Positions 61,248 through 64,000 of a DNA stretch of 64,000 nucleotides are shown in pieces; position 1 is the stretch's first letter, and each line of letters begins with the position of its first letter. The notes below the pieces were generated by a model, which was given only the letters and a program-made list of their open reading frames with translations, searched no databases and was not told the DNA's origin. The position numbers and the translations under genes were made by a program. Origin of the DNA: Enteroscipio rubneri (GTDB lineage Bacteria > Actinomycetota > Coriobacteriia > Coriobacteriales > Eggerthellaceae); contig NZ_PPEK01000007.1 in NCBI RefSeq assembly GCF_002899715.1, positions 1-64,000 on the forward strand. The letters run 5' to 3'.

Positions 61248-62633
61248 ATGGTGTACATTCCCAGCCCGGCTGTTGCCGTCGTCGGACGTCACAATTCAGG
61301 CAAGACCACGCTCGTCGAGCGGCTCATCGCTGAACTCGTCGCGCGTGGCTTGGATGTGGGCAGCGTGAAGCACCACAGCCATGCGGGCTTCGATATCGAC
61401 TATCCAGGCAAGGACTCGTACCGCCACCGCGCCGCGGGCGCGCGGGAGACCGTCATAGCCGCTCCAGGGCAAATGGCATGCATCAAGTCCATCGAAGGTG
61501 AGCTGGAGTGTGCGGACATCGTGCGCGGCATGCCCGGTCACGACATCGTCGTGGTGGAGGGCTACCGAAAAAGCGGCTTGCCCACCATCGAGATCATGCG
61601 TGCGGCCAACGAGTCTGATGCGCGCGCGGCTTCCGTGTTCGCCGAAGGTGCGCGGTGCGGTTGGCCGCTCGGCGCCGATTTCACTCAGCTTGCGCGCGAG
61701 CGCGTCGTGGTGGAGCGCGGGGCATACAGGGCTGCCCTTGGCGCGGGAAGCCTCGATACAAGTGCGTGCGAACTGGCGGCTTCGGGCGCGTCTGACGACG
61801 TCCTGGGCGCGCCCGGCGAGGGCGATGACCGATCCTTGCCGTCGGGTATCGACTGTGTCGATATTGTAGGCAAGCTGCCTACGGCAAGCACGGTCGCTGT
61901 CGTCACCGATATCGACGAGGCTCGGCGTGCCGCAGTATCCTACGGCGTGCCGGCGTTCGATCCGGACGACGTGCGTGCGCTGGCAGACTTTCTCGAACAG
62001 CGTTTCGCGCGGCCCCGAGTGACGGTGGTCATCCAGGCGGGCGGGGAAAGTCGCCGCATGGGCCGCAGCAAGGCGACGGTGGCCTTTGCCGGTCGGCCGC
62101 TCATCTGCCGGCTGGTTGAGCGCCTTGCTCCAGCGGCTGACGAGCTGATCATCACGACGAACGAGCCGGAGAATCTTGAATTCTTGAAAGAGCGGTATCC
62201 GGAGCACGGCATCCGGCTCGTGCCCGATGCTCGCACCGTGCGCGGTGCGCTCCCGGGACTCTACACGGCGCTTCTGGCGGCGAGCAATCCGTACGTGGCC
62301 GTGGTGGCGTGCGACATGGTGTTTGCCAGCGCGTCACTCGTGGTGGCCGAGTCGCTTGCCATGAACGAATCGGGTGCGGACGCCGTTGTTCCTTCGAACA
62401 AGCACGGTTTCGAGCCGTTTCACGCGCTCTACCGGAGAGCGGGATGCTTGCCGGCCGTGCAAGCGGCGCTTGATCGGGGCGAGAAGCGCGCCCAGGCGTT
62501 CTTTTCCGAGGTCAACGTGTGTGAGTTTCCGCAGGAGCGGGTGCTCGAAGCTGAGCCGATGGGCGGCTGCTTCATCAATGCGAACACGCCGGAGGAGCTG
62601 CGCTCCATCGAGGAATCGTTCCTCGGAAAATAA
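61248..62633 (+). CDS. MobB-MobA fusion, molybdopterin-guanine dinucleotide synthesis
   Basis: A 461-residue fusion. The MobB GTPase half has Walker A VGRHNSGKTT and VKHHSHAGFDIDYPGKDSYRH. The MobA guanylyltransferase half starts near residue 258 with VVIQAGGESRRMGRSKA and has VACDMVF and GCFINANTPEEL. MobA attaches GMP to molybdopterin, needed by DMSO-reductase family enzymes such as that at 22144. Between the halves are about 90 residues of linker. TATACT (61215-61220) is the -10 and GGGGGGAG precedes the ATG. Confidence 0.9.
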   Translation: MVYIPSPAVAVVGRHNSGKTTLVERLIAELVARGLDVGSVKHHSHAGFDIDYPGKDSYRHRAAGARETVIAAPGQMACIKSIEGELECADIVRGMPGHDIVVVEGYRKSGLPTIEIMRAANESDARAASVFAEGARCGWPLGADFTQLARERVVVERGAYRAALGAGSLDTSACELAASGASDDVLGAPGEGDDRSLPSGIDCVDIVGKLPTASTVAVVTDIDEARRAAVSYGVPAFDPDDVRALADFLEQRFARPRVTVVIQAGGESRRMGRSKATVAFAGRPLICRLVERLAPAADELIITTNEPENLEFLKERYPEHGIRLVPDARTVRGALPGLYTALLAASNPYVAVVACDMVFASASLVVAESLAMNESGADAVVPSNKHGFEPFHALYRRAGCLPAVQAALDRGEKRAQAFFSEVNVCEFPQERVLEAEPMGGCFINANTPEELRSIEESFLGK

Positions 62634-62700
62634 GGACGCGCATGTTAGTCTCCTCGGGGGCGAGTGTGAAAAGGAACGAAGAAAGGCGGAATGGGCGGGC

Positions 62701-63846
62701 ATGCCGAATCTTGTAGATATCATGGAAGTGGCCGAGGCGCTCGAGAGTAAAGCGGTGTATCTGGCGGTAGACCGCTGCGTTGCCGTTCGCAACCGCCATG
62801 CATCGTGCCGCAGATGCACCGATGTCTGTCCGATGGATGCCGTGCACGCCGAGCACAACGTGCTCTCGATCGATACGGAGCGCTGTGTTGCATGCGGCGC
62901 TTGCACGACCGTCTGCCCGACGGAGGCTCTCATTCCGCTTCAGCCGCTCGACGAGGATTTGGCGTCGGCTATTGCCTCCTCGGTGGTTGCCGCAGGCGGA
63001 TCGGCCGTATTCGCCTGCGCGCGCATCGCTTCGAAGCATCGAGGCGATCCTTCGAAGTATGCAGAGGTTCCTTGTCTCGCGCGTCTTGAAGAGAGCGTGC
63101 TGCTGGGCCTCGCCGCCCGCGGGGTGGACGAGATCCTGCTGGTGGACGGCACGTGCGATACGTGCCGGTTCCGTTCGAACGTGGCGGGCATCGACGCCAC
63201 GGTGAAGTCGGCCAACAGCCTCATGGCTGCGCAGGGCTGCGCCGTCCGCGTGGAACGGGCCTCGGATTTTCCCGAGCATATCGTGCTGGAAGACAAGCGC
63301 AGCCTGCTGGGGGCTTCACGTCGCGGGTTCTTCTCGCAGGCGCGCTCGCGTGCGAAGGACGCAGCCGAGAAGACGGTAGAGGTGGCTTTCAAGAACGAGA
63401 AAGAGGGCGCGCCCACGCTGCGCGATCGACTGCGCATGTCCGATTCCGGCACACTTCCACAGTTCAACCCGCAACGAAGGATGCGCGTGCTCGACGCGAT
63501 GGACGGATTGGGCGTGCCGGTTGCGGACGAGATCGATACGCGCCTGTTCGGTACCGTTGCCATCGATCTTGAGGCGTGCAGCTCCTGTGGCATGTGCACG
63601 GTGTTCTGCCCTACGGGCGCGCTCGCCAAAAGCGATTTGAAGCCCGAGGAAGGAGATGGAAGCTTCCTCGAGTTTTCGGCGGCTGACTGCGTGCAATGCG
63701 GGTTGTGCGCCGACGCCTGTCTCAAGGACTGCCTCGAAGTCGACTCCGTCGTCTCCACCGACGAGCTGTTTGATTTCGAGCCGCGCCTCATTCACCTGCT
63801 GAATCCTCCGGCACGCCCAGCCATCCTTTCCAGTTTGAAGCGCTAG
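62701..63846 (+). CDS. Multi-cluster [4Fe-4S] ferredoxin-type protein
   Basis: A 381-residue protein with N-terminal and C-terminal pairs of [4Fe-4S] motifs: CRRCTDVCP, CVACGACTTVCP, then CSSCGMCTVFCP and CVQCGLCADACLKDC. The middle 180 residues include EILLVDGTCDTCRFRSN, reminiscent of MvhD/hydrogenase delta-subunit cysteines but not a clear match. It follows the MobBA gene in one transcript and could feed electrons to molybdoenzymes, which is inference. No signal peptide is present. AAGAAAGGCGG lies upstream of the ATG. Confidence 0.75.
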   Translation: MPNLVDIMEVAEALESKAVYLAVDRCVAVRNRHASCRRCTDVCPMDAVHAEHNVLSIDTERCVACGACTTVCPTEALIPLQPLDEDLASAIASSVVAAGGSAVFACARIASKHRGDPSKYAEVPCLARLEESVLLGLAARGVDEILLVDGTCDTCRFRSNVAGIDATVKSANSLMAAQGCAVRVERASDFPEHIVLEDKRSLLGASRRGFFSQARSRAKDAAEKTVEVAFKNEKEGAPTLRDRLRMSDSGTLPQFNPQRRMRVLDAMDGLGVPVADEIDTRLFGTVAIDLEACSSCGMCTVFCPTGALAKSDLKPEEGDGSFLEFSAADCVQCGLCADACLKDCLEVDSVVSTDELFDFEPRLIHLLNPPARPAILSSLKR

Positions 63847-63881
63847 CCGGCTCGGTTCGTGGATATCTTGTCGACGGGTAA

Positions 63882-63931
63882 ACTGTATCTAGCTTCTGTA
63901 CAGAAAATACTGTATAAATGATGAATACAGT
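63882..63931. promoter_or_regulatory. Operator-like cluster of ACTGTAT motifs
   Basis: ACTGTAT occurs at 63882-63888 and 63909-63915 and inverted as ATACAGT at 63925-63931, with the palindrome CTGTACAG at 63896-63903 between. TATAAA (63913-63918) is a possible -10. A dimeric repressor of the next gene probably binds here. Confidence 0.5.
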
Positions 63932-63961
63932 TAGGTTGCAAAGTGCCGTCCGAGGTTCAGC

Positions 63962-64000
63962 ATGCGCACCGCGGAAGAATCCGAGCGGAAGTGCTTGCGC
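63962..64000 (+). CDS. Start of a gene cut by the window edge
   Basis: An ATG at 63962 with GAGG six bases before opens a frame of 13 codons, MRTAEESERKCLR. It lies downstream of the ACTGTAT operator cluster. Nothing can be said about its function. Confidence 0.4.
   Translation, partial: MRTAEESERKCLR

Noticed and set aside
1-64000. CRISPR array
   Set aside because: No regularly spaced direct repeats were seen in the intergenic regions.

Overview
The window is a high-GC chromosomal segment of an anaerobic actinobacterium of the class Coriobacteriia, most likely Eggerthella or a close relative in the Eggerthellaceae. The case rests on a Tad pilus locus, a multi-spanning membrane LuxR regulator divergent from a Tat-exported molybdopterin reductase with ferredoxin, NrfD and TorD partners, a small bacterial SRP RNA and two ParB-type parS sites. 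Species identity is inference; no 16S rRNA gene is present.

Left edge (1-3298): the end of an integrated element. It has a truncated gene, an excisionase-like protein, an XRE repressor, a divergent AT-rich operator region, an AT-rich zinc-finger gene and a tyrosine integrase that abuts the 3' end of a tRNA-Val gene. Positions 3667-14752 hold a complete-looking Tad/Flp pilus operon: CpaB, TadZ, TadA, TadB, TadC, Flp pilin, three TadE-like pseudopilins, a large TadG-like protein, a DUF192 protein, a zinc-ribbon protein and a prepilin peptidase. Most genes are joined by 4-bp ATGA/GTGA overlaps.

14771-20192 carries an ABC-2 exporter operon on the minus strand, divergent from a NarL-type two-component system. 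20177-28131 is a respiratory island: membrane LuxR regulator, divergent molybdoenzyme (A, B and C subunits), TorD chaperone and a ModE-like regulator. Then come threonine synthase, a CopB-type P1B ATPase and an iron module (FeoA1, FeoA2, FeoB, a Cys-rich FeoB-associated peptide and a DtxR-family regulator). The three feo/dtxR transcription units share a GTTA-N8-TAAC-like operator, and parS sites are scattered through this region.

37364-64000 is mostly housekeeping: DivIC-like division protein, Ppx/GppA, tRNA-Leu, polyprenyl synthase, leuCDB, a PadR regulator with a NifX-like protein, a large TPR protein, hisS, VapBC, aspS, an ene-reductase, SRP RNA, DedA, dnaX-ybaB-recR, a MobB-MobA fusion and a multi-cluster ferredoxin.

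The most unusual signal is a pair of about 160-nt structured repeats, one between the A and B subunits of the molybdoenzyme and one between leuD and leuB. Flanks and a central segment are conserved, while the stem arms differ in sequence and remain complementary in each copy.
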